NCBI RefSeq assembly: GCF_963678635.1 | Contig: NC_087065.1 | Location: 43,337,430 to 43,401,429 of the forward strand | Reading direction: 5' to 3' | DNA: 64,000 bases | From: Symsagittifera roscoffensis | Lineage: Eukaryota > Xenacoelomorpha > Acoela > Convolutidae | Shown: positions 1-11,661 of the stretch, piece by piece | Layout: each line of letters starts with the position of its first letter | How positions within the stretch are numbered: position 1 is the first letter of the stretch | Program-made: the position numbers and the translations under genes | Notes under the pieces: generated by a model | What the model saw: only the letters and a program-made list of their open reading frames with translations | Databases searched by the model: none | Told to the model about the DNA's origin: nothing

Positions 1-421
1 TCAGTGGTGAATTAGACAAGGCAGCCTCGCTGTTCATTTCTTGATGTATTCTTCTCAGTCCAGGATTAGGCTTGGTGGGCAAGGGCATTTCACCTGGTTG
101 GTAGGTCCTCGAACTGCCCAATCCAGGCTCGTTCGCCAAGTCACTCCCTGAGAAAGCCCGGTTTCTCCACCTCATCACTCTCATGTTTGGGCGGTCCAGC
201 ACTCCTCTTTCTCCGTATGCTGCCATCAATAGGACTTCCGTGGGGCGGTCCCCACGGTTGTCATGCCCCAAGATGTTTATCAAGGCGATCAGCAAAATGA
301 CTACCTTTGGGTCCTCCAGAGCGAAGTCTCGATCCATTAGCCGACGATAGATCGCATCTACCATCGGTCCTACATATGCCTCTGCCAGGTTCATCAATTC
401 ATCTAAGTTGAAATTGTCCAT
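1..421 (-). pseudogene. Copy 1 ORF2 start (cut by window edge)
   Basis: The ATG at 421 and the following 140 codons match the main and copy 3 ORF2 starts. I see no stop up to the window edge. Whether it carries the SGNH deletion of copies 2 and 3 lies outside the window. Confidence 0.7.
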
Positions 422-862
422 TCTCTTTCGGTTTTGATTTGATTATTGATTCAACGATTTGAACTCAAGTGAGTGATTAAACGATCAACCAGGATCTAGA
501 AAAGAGGTCACGAATCTCACACTTGTCAACTTCGCACTAGTTTTGTATTAAAATTTTTTTGAAACAATCAGATAAAAAGATTTTGATCTTAAAATTTACT
601 AATATCAATCAGTTTCTAAAATTTTGGAATTCGACCTAAGATTGGACAGTCCAAACTTTGGATCTTTTCCTAAGATTGTCATTCAGTTGCTCGTGGTCAC
701 GAACTCCTTCTTACCTTTATGTCTTAATAACATAACACATAACATAACACATAACACATATCACACACAACACACATTTAGTATAACGCCCCCCTGTATG
801 CCACCTAAACTCAGCCTATACTTAAGTAATATTTCTTATGCAAGTATACTTGTATGTTAGTA
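422..862 (-). other. Spacer upstream of ORF2 (copy 1)
   Basis: Equivalent of main 34086-34475. It contains the TAACA/CATAA run (728-760) and the CTCTTTTCTAG stretch on the minus strand ending at 496, 75 bases before the ATG at 421. No gene is visible. Confidence 0.6.
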
Positions 863-1566
863 TCAGAGAAGATTACGTGTATCAGCGCGTATAGTTCCCG
901 TGGATGCAGTCGTCATCTGTTCAGATCGTACACTGGAAGCGAAAGCTTCTTCACTTCCCTTTCCACGAGGAAGTCTCTCAATCTCGTCAAGGACATGACT
1001 AGATTTTCTGGGTCCACGTGCCGCTTCTCCGTCGCCCTCGTCACCAAGAAGCATAAGTACTTTCCCGGTATCTGTGACGCCGCTGGAGGCAAGGCTGCTA
1101 CGCCACCTATTGCTGGTGTTTGCTTCCAAAAGAATTTTATACTCTCTCTTAAAATCTGCTGCTAACGCTGTCCTAAAACTCATGTCTGCTGTGATTGCTA
1201 TCGCACATGTTCTATTCGTGAGTATGAAATCACTGTCTGTTAGTATTATGCTACTTGAATAATCAATTGGTAAGTTAAAATATGACTCAACTACCCTCCC
1301 TATGTCCGGTTTCTTAGGGTCCTCGCCTGTTTCTGCTTCTAAATCCCATGTTTCTCTTGCTATTCTCAATTTTTTAGTAATAAATTTTCAGTGTGGGTAA
1401 GCCCTACCCCCACTCCCCGGAAAAAAATATCAATCGACATCCCCGTCGATCGCATACCGGATATCAAGTCGAGATTGGAAGCCGGAATGAGTAGTCGCCC
1501 TTCCTGGGCAGCCCAGGAAGGATCCTCCCGTTCGGTTTTCATGTATTTCATGCTTTCACGAATCAA
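863..1566 (-). pseudogene. Copy 1 linker end and macrodomain (broken)
   Basis: The last 60 codons of the linker (1566-1366) end K-N-stop at A_AAA_AAU/UGA. The macrodomain (1369-863) follows in the -1 frame and shares with copy 3 the deletion of about eight bases after FKREYK that shifts its second half. Otherwise it is close to copy 3, indicating that copies 1 and 3 are sister duplicates. Confidence 0.75.
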
Positions 1567-1740
1567 GTGATGGGTGCAAACCCTTGTGTAAAAAACAGAA
1601 GCCTAAACTCTCTTTCTCTCTCTCATTCACGTTATAGTTTACTTTTTGAAGGATTGGTGAAGCAAAAAAGATTTCACTTAATTTTGAACTCTTTTTTACA
1701 AAAAAAAATTATGCGCTGCAGTTTTATGCCAAGCCTAGTT
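1567..1740. other. Unassigned junction segment
   Basis: About 170 bp between the broken LTR of copy 2 and the linker of copy 1. It holds CT-rich and A-rich runs and does not match any other part of the window that I can see. It is probably junction filler. Confidence 0.4.
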
Positions 1741-3500
1741 ATGCGCTTTGTAACTTCGCCCGGAAGTACATATCGACAGAAAATAAAACTAAGCTATAAA
1801 ACGACTGGCCAGCGTCTAAACGAAGCTCTACATGCTTTTCACTGTCTCTACCAAAGCCAGTTCTTTTGGTGGTCTTTCTAACATCGGGTCGACAAAAACG
1901 TTACTGCTTTCGGCTTCGGTCAAAACACTCAAATTAACTTGTTTAGATGCAAAATTAGTGAGCTCATGGCTGAGTCTCAGTATCCCCAGACCACGAGGTC
2001 ACTCCTAAAAACAGGACTACTACAATTTGTTATATTACTATTGTTTTTGTTCAGTAGATAAAAATCATCATCTCCATCGAAGATGTATCAACCCTTTCCC
2101 TTAACCCCTAGCTTCTCATCGTCAGAAAATGAATTCAGATGGTGAATAATTTCAATTCAGGACACAATAGGGAAGCTAAAAGTTTGTATAAAATGATATA
2201 AGTTCCAGTCCCGAGACCCCTCCGGATTCTTGAATCTGGGGAAATGCCAAACTTATCTCCTCCCCGGAAGGCTTGTTTCCACCCTTCACCGTTGTTGTGA
2301 ATGGCCTTGCAACGATTGTAGCGACACAATCTTTGCAACTCGGAGCGGTCTCTGCTAACACTCTGTCGTATTTTCATTTTCCTCTCAATGATCGTAGTTG
2401 TTTTCGCAACGTATTTCGTTGTTCTGTTTTTATTTCAGATTTCTTCCAAAATGGTCGTTTTTGACGTTTCTCAGAAATATGACGTCATCGTTCGAAACTT
2501 GAAAAAAATAAAATTCCATAATATTCTAGTTTTCACGATTCGTCCAATCGTCTCAATAACACCTTTAATCCTCTAGAACTGCCAATTCGGAAGGTTAGCT
2601 GCTAATAATCCGAAATTGCATTTTCGTCCATTCTGGTCGAATGTCACATACTCTCCGGACAGCCCGGTCAATGTCCCCATTGAACCTCGTAATGTTCGTA
2701 AAAATGGGTACAGTGCCATCGAACAGAATTTACAAATTGCACGAAATTACTTTTATCCACGTCATATCGACTCACTGCAGAATATAAATGGCATCATACT
2801 ACACTACTATAGCCTTCCAAATTCTTTCACTAATCTGCATTTTGAGGATATGACCTAAGATAAAACATTTTTTTTAACTTCCAACGTCAATGCCCTGATT
2901 TAAAACTTTTTCTCCTAGGTTTTAAAAGGTGTCCTGCCAACCAACAAGCTAAAATTATCCTACTATGCTTCTTCCCTTCGGAAATTTTAGTTGTTTTTGG
3001 TCCTGAATATTGTAATTAAGGAACTCTGTGGTTAGAAAGAACAATGAAACAATCTCCCTCTTCAAGAAATTACCCAAGCTTTTCATGTCACCACAAAGAG
3101 ATCAGTTGCCCTTGTTGATTAAAAACAATCATGCAGTCCAGAATATTTAAGTATACTCTTTACTAAAGCCTTTCTAAATAATTAGTAAGTGTCTCTAGAG
3201 CCACTAACTAAAATCAAAATACAAATTTAAAAAGGCAACAAATTCTTTAATGTTCAAAACTCAACTAAAATGTTTTCTTTCAGTTTCAATTACATCTTGG
3301 TTGCTTAGTTTCTCACTTGAGTTTTTTTTCACACATATAAAACAATTCTGAGTTTTAACTTCTTCTCTTTCGTCACTTCTTTGTTTCTTTTTTTTCATCG
3401 TTGAGAAGCTCTAAGGCTTCTTAATTTTTCTAATTTCGTTTCTTTTTGCATCTTGTTCTTCGACCATTTTTCAATGCTCCATCTCCTCCTCCTGCGACAT
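1741..3500 (-). mobile_element. Truncated LTR of copy 2
   Basis: Matches the U3 half of the main LTRs: variant A (1750-2725) followed directly by the distal U3 (2726-3500), without the extra variant B module of the shared LTR. The outer edge at about 3499 reads TGTCGC on the minus strand. The inner half (R/U5) is missing; homology stops near 1741. It carries the TGACGTCA palindrome at 2478. Confidence 0.75.
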
Positions 3501-5547
3501 TGACTCTGCACTTTCAATTTCTGTGTCTTGTAACACATCGGTAGCTATTCTGACGCTGTTGGAAGCAGTCCTCCAACACTTCTTCTGCTCTCTACCCTTT
3601 GTTTACAACAAAGTAGGGGGTCAATGTTAAATTCTCTGTTCCTGCAGAAGCTGTTGTGGAGACACATTGTCACGTTTCTCTCCAAATCTTCCTTCAACAA
3701 CTCTTCTTTCTCCTTCCATCACGTTTACTCATCCTGGAGATTATCTTTACGGCGGTGTTCACTGCATTCCGATGAGTTACAAAAGCTCGCTTGAAAGCTC
3801 CTGCTCCAATGTCCAGCTGATACGTACTGTACACTCTGCCGTTCTTCGACATATGCTTCTTGGCATATTCGTACAACCAAGCAGTCCTGTTGGTTCTAAA
3901 CCATGGCAACAGTCGTATTCTTGCCATATCTTTTTACTTCCATTGGAATGTTCTGAATCTTGCACATTGTCTCAAAAAGATCTAAATTTTCTGCCAAATC
4001 TTTAGATGAGTCTGGTAAACCCATGGAGAGCAGCTCTCCAGAGTCCCAGATCAACACCAGATTACTACGCCCGGGGTACCACCATGTCTGCAGGAAGCAA
4101 TGGCAGGGAAATTCATCATGTGTTAACATGATGCTTCTCCAATTCCGCTTTGCCGAAGCTTCCAGTAGTGGTTCTACTTCCATCCTCACTCGGTGGACTT
4201 CATCATTCTCATCTACTGTGTTGTAATCCGTCACGGTTGATCCTCTCTGTTTTTGTCTTTCAAAGTCACTGAAGTTCCCACTGACGTGTCCCATGAACTT
4301 TTTTCCCAGTATCGATTCCAACTCCTCCTTAGTTCTCTCTGGAACTACTGAGAACATTTTGCACATTAACTCATATGACTTTTCCGACATTCTCGCTAGT
4401 CTTACACATTTTGTCACTGACAAGGCCTGATCCACGATCGTTCTCGTACTCTTATCATCCACAGCCACGAAATGCACTGGGTATCTGCTCTTGCACATTG
4501 GAGTTAATGTCGATCCCACCAAGTATCGCGCTCCCGATGGTCTGCGATACGTTTCAGTGTGTCTGATGTTCATTTCCGCCTCGATCGCTTCTCTCCGTTT
4601 TCCTATGTGCTTTTGCTCAGTCTGCAAAATTCCTGGGAATACTTCTACACTGATGGCCGTGACCATTTCATGTTTCTGTTCTGGATTCAAAAGTGACTCT
4701 AAAGAACCAAACATACTGTAGAATCCAAATGCACTCACTAGATTCACCTCGGTTCCTCCATGACAATCTGCGATCAATTCCGTTTTCGTTCTTGTTTTGA
4801 TCACAATGTTCCCAAACAAAATTGTCAACTGTTTGTGTTGTTTCTTCAGGGTTTTCACGCAATCCACAGACTTCTGCCAGACAGCTAACAGGTTTAACCC
4901 AGTCTTCTGGTCCCCAGCCAGGCAACTCCATTTGTCTTCTCCGTTGCTCCGTTGCTAGAGGCTGTTGTCATCACGTTTTAGATGATATTAAGATCACGCA
5001 GATTACAGTCTGAATTGAATTCCCTCTGCACATCTTAAGTTGCAAGTAGTATCGAATCAGCGTTGGGACTCGGACACCATGATGGTCTCATCAGTTCCCA
5101 TACCACCATCAAGCTCTTTCTCAGCAATTCATCTGAGAATCCCAATCCAAACTCTACTCGTTTGTCGGATTCTGGCACGGAAGGTGCAGTCACCTTTTCC
5201 TCCAAGACTAGTCCCAGCCTGGTCTGCTGATTAGCAGCGTTTCTTATCATCGCAATTCTAGACGTCCAGAATCTTAGCAACACTGCTTGCTCGTAATCAA
5301 AGAAGCAATCACGTATGTCTTCATTTAGGAATGGGTTGTACGGTATCCCTATGATTCCTGACACGTAACTGTAGGACTTCTTCCTGATCGGTTCACAGTA
5401 TTCACTGGATTTCGGCATTGCTCCCATACATTCCTTAGTAAGCCTCAGCTCCTTGTTTGAGAGTCTCCTGATTTCGTCTATTTTCCTCATGGGTTCTAGC
5501 TCCAGAGGTTCTTTCATGTTCACCCGCCTTGGTTTACTTTGATGCAC
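3501..5547 (-). pseudogene. Copy 2 ORF2 C-terminal region (broken)
   Basis: Matches main 26671-28860. Frames 5547-5035, 4931-4668, 4867-3896 and 3927-3694 follow in order. The 4867-3896 frame runs across the position of main's TGA at 27365 with a tryptophan codon, showing that the main copy's two C-terminal frames are one protein. Compared with main it lacks about 37 residues including the weakly hydrophobic stretch. Frameshifts lie near 4880 and 3900. Confidence 0.82.
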
Positions 5548-5845
5548 GTCCAGCCTTCATGGTTCCCTCACCCAAACGCCCGTTTGATATGAGACCTGAC
5601 TTCATACCTCATACTAGAATTGGGTGATGACGGGAGTCTACATGATTTAGCCGTTTTACACCACATGTTGGCTCTGAGAATAAAGACGCAGGATGAACGG
5701 TCGCCTACGGAATCGTCCGAAGGGAATTCTCCGGGTGATTGGATAAAGAAGGGCACATGGCTAGGTTCCCTCTGTGGAATGGAAGAATTTTTGTGTGGGA
5801 CTGACCACTGCTTGAATGCACTGAGTGAAAAATCTTGCCAGTTGG
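5548..5845. other. Unassigned segment inside copy 2
   Basis: About 300 bp that match neither the corresponding main region (28913-30315, missing here) nor any other part of the element that I can see. It is probably filler DNA or another insertion captured when about 1.4 kb of ORF2 was lost. No motif is recognised. Confidence 0.45.
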
Positions 5846-6239
5846 CCAAATCGCGGTTCATTTCCACAAAAGCCGACGGAGGTTCCAGTGTCGAAGTACC
5901 TTCGTTTGCTGGTTCAGTCGTTTCCAACACGTCTGTGTTGTTTTCAAAGTCACTGAGGAAATTGAAATCTAGGCTGGATATTCCTCCTGTCGATGCTTTA
6001 TCGTCCTCCTTCTCTGCTTGATCGGGATCCTCTTGCATAGGTTCTTCTGATCGACGGCTTTCTCCCTGCCCACCATCTCCTTCTGATCTATTTTTCAAAT
6101 TTGAGGGCCCCTGCTCGTCCGGTCTGGCCCCTTCCGGAAACTTCGGTATGATTAGCCTGCCGGCTGACTGATCTTCCTCCTCTCCATAGACTATTTTGAT
6201 CTCCTCATAGCCGAAGGGTGCTAGGAAGGTTCTCGTCCG
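5846..6239 (-). pseudogene. Copy 2 ORF2 central fragment
   Basis: Matches main about 30320-30690 (acidic Glu/Gly-rich region ending in the FVEMNRDL part). At 5846 homology to ORF2 stops abruptly. The open frame continues to 5568 through unrelated sequence. Confidence 0.75.
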
Positions 6240-6877
6240 TAGCGTTCTATCTCTTCGCCCTGCTTCTTGTTGCAGTCTTCAAACAACTTCCTCCACATAT
6301 CCCTATCTTCTTCTATGGTGAGCATGGTCTTGGTCATCTCGTCCAGCTCCTTTCTAGTCGTCTCCAGCTCGTCTTTAATCCCATCTAAATCTTGCATGTT
6401 TTCGTTTGTTTGAACCTCCTCTTCTACTCTCGTCCTCTTTGGTGGCACAGCTACTCTCAGTGGTGAATTAGACAAGGCAGCCTCGCTGTTCACTTCTTGA
6501 TGCATTCTTCTCAGTCCAGGATTAGGCTTGGTGGGCAAGGGCATTTCACCTGGTTGGTAGGTCCTCGAACTGCCCAATCCAGGCTCGTTCGCCAAGTCAC
6601 TCCCTGAGAGAGCCCCATTTCTCCACCTCATCACTCTCATGTTCGGGCGGTCCAGCACTCCTCTTTCTCCGTATGCTGCCATCAATAGGACTTCCGTGGG
6701 GCGGTCCCCACGGTTGTCATGCCCCAAGATGTTTATCAAGGCGATCAGCAAAATGACTACTTTTGGGTCCTCCAGAGCGAAGTCTCAATCCATTAGCCGA
6801 CGATAGATCGCATCTACTATCGGTCCTACATATGCCTCTGCCAGGTTCTTCAATTCATTTAAGTTGAAATTGTCCAT
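6240..6877 (-). pseudogene. Copy 2 ORF2 start, truncated (SGNH deleted)
   Basis: The ATG at 6877 aligns with main 34085. A CGA-to-TGA change near 6787 stops the frame early; an open stretch of 176 codons follows (6751-6221). It carries the same deletion junction (about 6236-6245) as copy 3, which removes the SGNH hydrolase and joins the coiled coil out of frame to the ORF2 middle. Confidence 0.85.
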
Positions 6878-7318
6878 TCTCTTTCGGTTTTGATTTGTTT
6901 ATTGATTCAACGATTTGAACTCAAGTGAGTGATTAAATGATCAACCAGGATCTAGAAAAGAGGTCACGAATCTCACACTTGTCAACTTCGCACTAGTTTT
7001 GTATTAAAATTTATTTGAAACAATCAGATAAAAAAATTTTGATCTTAAAATTTACTAATATCAATCAGTTTCTAAAATTTTGGAATTCGACCTAAGATTG
7101 GACAGTCCAAACTTTGGATCTATTCCTAAGATCGTCATTCAGTTGCTCGTGGTCACGAACTCCTTCTTACCCTTATGTCTTAATAACATAACACATAACA
7201 TAACACATAACACATATCACACACAACACACATTTAGTATAACGCCACCCTGTATGCCACCTAAACTCAGCCTATACTTAAGTTATATTTCTTATGCAAG
7301 TATACTTGTATGTTAGTA
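6878..7318 (-). other. Spacer upstream of ORF2 (copy 2)
   Basis: Equivalent of main 34086-34475, with the TAACA/CATAA run at about 7186-7230 and the candidate CTCTTTTCTAG splice acceptor. No gene is visible. Confidence 0.6.
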
Positions 7319-8244
7319 TCAGAGAAGATTACGCGTATCAGCGCGTATAGTTTCCGTGGATGAAGTCGTCCTCTGTTTGGATCGTACACTGGACGAAAGC
7401 TCCTTCACTTCCCTTTCCACGAGGAAGTCTCTCAATCTCGTCAAGGACAAGACTAGATTTTCTGGCTCCGTCGCCCTCGTCACCAAGAAGCATAAGTACT
7501 TTCCCGGTATCTGTGACGCCGCTGTAGGCAAGGCTGCTACGCCCCCTATTCCTGGTAATTGCTTCCAAAGGAATTCTATGTTTTTTTACTCTCTCTTAAA
7601 ATATGCTGCTAACGTTGTCCTAAAACTCATGTCTGCTGTGATTGCTATCGCACATGTTCTATTCGTGAGCATGAAATCACTGTCTGTTATTATTATGCTA
7701 CTTGAATATTCAATTGGTAAGTTAAAATATGACTCAACTAACCTCCCTATGTCCGGTTTCTTAGGGTCCTCGCCTGTTTCTGCTTCTAAATCCCATGTTT
7801 CTCTTGCTATTCTCAAGTTTTTAGTAATAAATTTTCAGTGTGGGTAAGCCCTACCCCCATTACCCGGAAAAAAATATCCATCGACGTCCCCGTCGATCGC
7901 ATACCGGATATCAAGCCGAGATTGGAAGCCGGAATGAGTAGTCGCCCTTCCTGGGCAGCCCAGGAAGGATCCTCCCGTTCGGTTTTCATGTATTTCATGC
8001 TTTCACGATCTACATCTTGAATCGTGACACTGGTCTCCTTTGGGTCCGATGTAATTTCGTTCAGCCATTCCAAGACACGCAAATGTGTCAAGTCTTGTTC
8101 ATATGACTGCTGTTGCTCGTCGTGGTCATCGATTATGTCAATGTCCTGTGACACAGTTATTTCTTCTAGACCCACTACTTCTTCCCCTATCTTCTTCAGG
8201 TCTATCCTGTCCACTACAAAATCGTCGCTGTAAGGGTTATATCT
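7319..8244 (-). pseudogene. Copy 2 linker and macrodomain (broken)
   Basis: The linker (to about 7813) ends K-T-stop, one base short of the main reading register, as in copies 1 and 3. The macrodomain follows (7816-7586, then 7568-7319 in broken frames). It keeps the T-A-D strand and the GKYLCFLVTRA strand, but lacks the RHVD-type stretch before PENL and ends without SLPVYDP. It is more eroded than the other copies. Confidence 0.72.
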
Positions 8245-9555
8245 AGTCCCTCCTGGTGCACTTCCGTAATCATGAAGGGTCCCCTCCACTTTTTTTGGAG
8301 CTTTTTCGTTCCTTTCGGTAGTATAACGTTCTGAACTACCCATACGTAGTCTCCTACGGAGTAAGCTCTTGCACCAGCTGCTTTCTGGTCAAATATTTTC
8401 CTCTGCCTTGCCTGTGCCTGTTGAGTATTTCGTCTACATAAGTCGGTTAACTCCTGTTGACGGCTTATTACATCCCTTACATAGACCTGTGGTGACTTCT
8501 TCTTACCCTCATACTCTGGGTAGAAGAAAGTCAAGGGCAAAGACTTCTCGTGTTCAGTTAGCATCATGTGTGGACTAACTCCGGTGGTGGAATGTTGCGT
8601 GCTAATATAAGCTCCCATCACTTGTGGAAGGTATCTGTCCCAATCGGTCATGTACCTGGAACAATATACTCTCAGCATCGACACTAACGTCCTATTCTGT
8701 CTTTCCACTAAGCCATTGTCTGGGGGTGGTATGTCGTGGAGTGAGCCTGAGCAACCTGCGAGCGTATCATAAGCTCTTTCGTAAGCTCTCCTATAAAAAC
8801 TGTTCCATTATACGATTGAAACGTCATCGGTCAACCATGTCTCGCTATCCACGTATTGATCAGGTGGTCGCATGTCTCTTCCACCGAGGCAGTTATGCAG
8901 GGCACGGCCTCTGCATACTTCGTAAAATGATCTATCATGACCAACACCTGATTATAACCACTGTCTGTCATGCATATCTTTTGGTGATCTATCTGCACCA
9001 CCTCGTTGAATTCAGACGACTCGATCGATTGTAAAGGAAATCGCAACTTCCTTGGATCCTTGACCTGTTGGCATGACAGACATGCTGTTACCCACTTCTC
9101 GCATGCCTTTTTCATTCCAGGCCACTCAAAGCGCTTCAGGATCCTCTGATATACTTTGTCGGTCCCCTGATGGCCCATCTGATCATGCGACCTGAATAAA
9201 AGTTCTGTCTGATAGAGTTGCGGCAACACTATCGCGTTATACTTGTATAAGACTCTGTCTTCTTCTCTTCTTTTGCAAGCCACAATCCCGTCCTTGTTCA
9301 AATATAACCTCCCTTCCTTCTGCATGAAGTACTGTCTCACGATACGATAACTATCTTCCACGAGGTCCCTTTTATCCGGAGAACCATTCTCGATCCACCT
9401 TTTCAGGTTGCTTGTCATGCGATCAATTCTCTGCGCCCTTAGAAGATCCGAGAGTCTTTATCTCGCCTTCAAGTACGTCTTCATGACCCTCATCTGACTG
9501 TTAAGCTCATTGGGCTCGTGTGTGTCTTCTTCCGTCTTAACGCACCAAATCTTCG
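8245..9555 (-). pseudogene. Copy 2 integrase fragment
   Basis: It begins at the 9555 junction at the equivalent of main 37195 and runs through HHCC and the catalytic core to the GPF region (9418-8831 and 8708-8214). A loss of bases near 8720 breaks the core before GLVERQ. About 370 bp of integrase tail are deleted at about 8244, where the GPF region is joined to the linker. HHCC residues and the first catalytic D are present. Confidence 0.85.
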
Positions 9556-10632
9556 CTTGGATTTATAACCTGTTGATTTTATCCCTGCCATGAGAATGGA
9601 TGGCACCATCGCTACATCAGTCAACATTCTGTCTGTCAACATCAGTCAGCATCGATCATCACCTTGTCCCAAATCCATAGCTTCTTCGACTCGTTTTTTT
9701 TCGCTGAGTTGACAGCTTTTATCGAGATTTCAGAATCCACCTTAGTCTTTCCCGCTCTCCTCGGTATCACTTTGCCGCCTAGTTTCATCTTCATTTCATT
9801 AATCACCAATTTTGATCGCATCGTTCCTTTCCTAGTTCTCGACAGATATACCACTTCTCCTTTATGTTCTTGAGGCGTCATCTTGATAGGAGAGTTTGCT
9901 TCACTTTCGTCAGTGGCTGAGTCGACCAACAACTCACTCAATCTCCCTTCACACTCGTCGAGTTTGTCAAGGACTTCCCGCATTAGTGGTCGGTTGAGAC
10001 CTACTTTCAAAATGGACTGGGTTCCGTAGCTCTGAACTACTGTCCAGACTTCTTCCATGAAGGCCACTCTGTCCAATCTACAATCCGTCCTACTTTCATG
10101 GTCTCGGTGATGCACCTCCCACTCTTCTTCGGGTAACGTTCCCAAGAAAGGTACTCTGGGGCGCCTTCTATCCTTCTTCTCCTTGGTGATTCCATAAGGA
10201 GTCTTTGTTCTCTTTAAAATTTCCCGGATAGCTGCTCTCCGGCAAATCCCGGTTCATTTCCACAAAAGCCGACGGAGGTTCCAGTGTCGAAGTACCTTTT
10301 TTGCTGGTTCAGTCGCTTCCAACACGTCTGCGTTGTTTTCAAAGTCACTGAGGAAATTGAAATCTAGGCTGGATATTCCTCCTGTCGATGTTTTATCGTC
10401 CTCCTTCTCTGCTTGATCGGGATCCTCTTGCACTGGTTCTTCCGATCGACGGCTTCCTCCCTACCCACCATCTCCTTCTGATCTATCTTTCAAGTTTGAG
10501 GACCCCTGCTCCTCCGTTCTGGCCACTTCCGGAAACTTCGGTATGATTAGCCTGCCGGCTGACTGATCTTCCTCCTCTCCATAGACTATTTTGATCTCCT
10601 CATAGCCGAAGGGTGCTAGGAAGGTTCTCGTC
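9556..10632 (-). pseudogene. Copy 3 ORF2 central fragment
   Basis: Matches main about 29615-30690. A 167-codon open stretch (10145-9642) retains the GTLPEEEWEVHH region. Beyond it the sequence stops matching ORF2 at about 9555, where it is joined to integrase of copy 2. It is a pure remnant with frame breaks near 10240 and 9650. Confidence 0.8.
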
Positions 10633-11272
10633 CGTAGCGTTCTATCTCTTCGCCCTGCTTCTTGTTGCAGGCTTCAAACAACTTCCTCCGCATATCCCTA
10701 TCTTCTTCTATGGTGAGCATGGTCTTGGTCATCTCGTCCAGCTCCTTTCTAGTCGTCTCCAGCCCGTCTTTAATCCCATCTAGATCTTGCATGGTTTCGT
10801 TCGTTTGAATCTCTTCTTCTACTCTCGCCCTCTTTGGTGGCACAGCTACTCTCAGTGGTGAATTAGACAGGGCAGCCTCGCTGTTCATTTCTTGATGCAT
10901 TCTTCTCAGTCCAGGATTAGGCTTGGTGGGCAAGGGCATCTCACCTGGTTGGTAGGTCCTCGAACCTCCTAATCCAGGCTCGTTCGCCAAGTCACTCCCT
11001 GAGAGAGCCTCGTTTCTCCACCTCATCACTCTCATGTTCGGGCGGTCCAGCACTCCTCTTTCTCCGTATGCTGCCATCAATAGGACTTCCGTGGGGCGGT
11101 CCCCACGGTTGTCATGCCCCAAGATGTTTATCAAGGCGGTCAGCAAAATGACTACCTTTGGGTCCTCCAGAGCGAAGTCTCGATCCATTAGCCGACGATA
11201 GATCGCATCTACCATCGGTCCTACATATGCCTCTGCCAGGTTCATCAATTCATCCAAGTAGAAATTGTCCAT
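10633..11272 (-). pseudogene. Copy 3 ORF2 start, truncated (SGNH deleted)
   Basis: It opens at ATG 11272 and matches main ORF2 for about 210 residues, to the end of the coiled coil. At about 10629-10640 the sequence then jumps to the part of ORF2 equivalent to main 30695, out of frame, and terminates at 10616. The deletion removes about 2.75 kb, including the whole SGNH hydrolase. Copy 2 has the same junction. Confidence 0.85.
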
Positions 11273-11661
11273 TCTCTTTCGGTTTTGATTTGATTATCGA
11301 TTCAACGATTTGAACTCAAGTGAGTGATTAAATGATCAACCAGGATCTAGAAAAGAGGTCATGAATCTCACACTTGTCAATTTCGCACTAGTTTTGTATT
11401 AAAATTTATTTGAAACAATCAGATGAAAAGATTTTGATCTTAAAATTTACTAAAATCAATCAGTTTCTAAAATTTTGGAATTCGACCTAAGATTGGACAG
11501 TCCAAATTTTGGATCTATTCCTAAGATTGTCATTCAGTTGCTCGTGGTCAGTAACTCCTTCTTACCCTTATGACTTAATAACATAACACATAACAAAACA
11601 CATAACACATATCACACACAACACACATTTAGTATGACGCCCCCCTGTATGCCACCTAAAC
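11273..11661 (-). other. Spacer upstream of ORF2 (copy 3)
   Basis: Equivalent of 34086-34475. It keeps the TAACA/CATAA repeat run (11578-11610), the conserved central block and the CTCTTTTCTAG stretch on the minus strand upstream of the ATG at 11272. No gene is visible. Confidence 0.6.

Noticed and set aside
624-860. 78-codon plus-strand frame repeated at 7080-7316
   Set aside because: It opens with TTG, lies antisense in the ORF2 spacer, and its similarity between copies follows from the duplication of the spacer itself.
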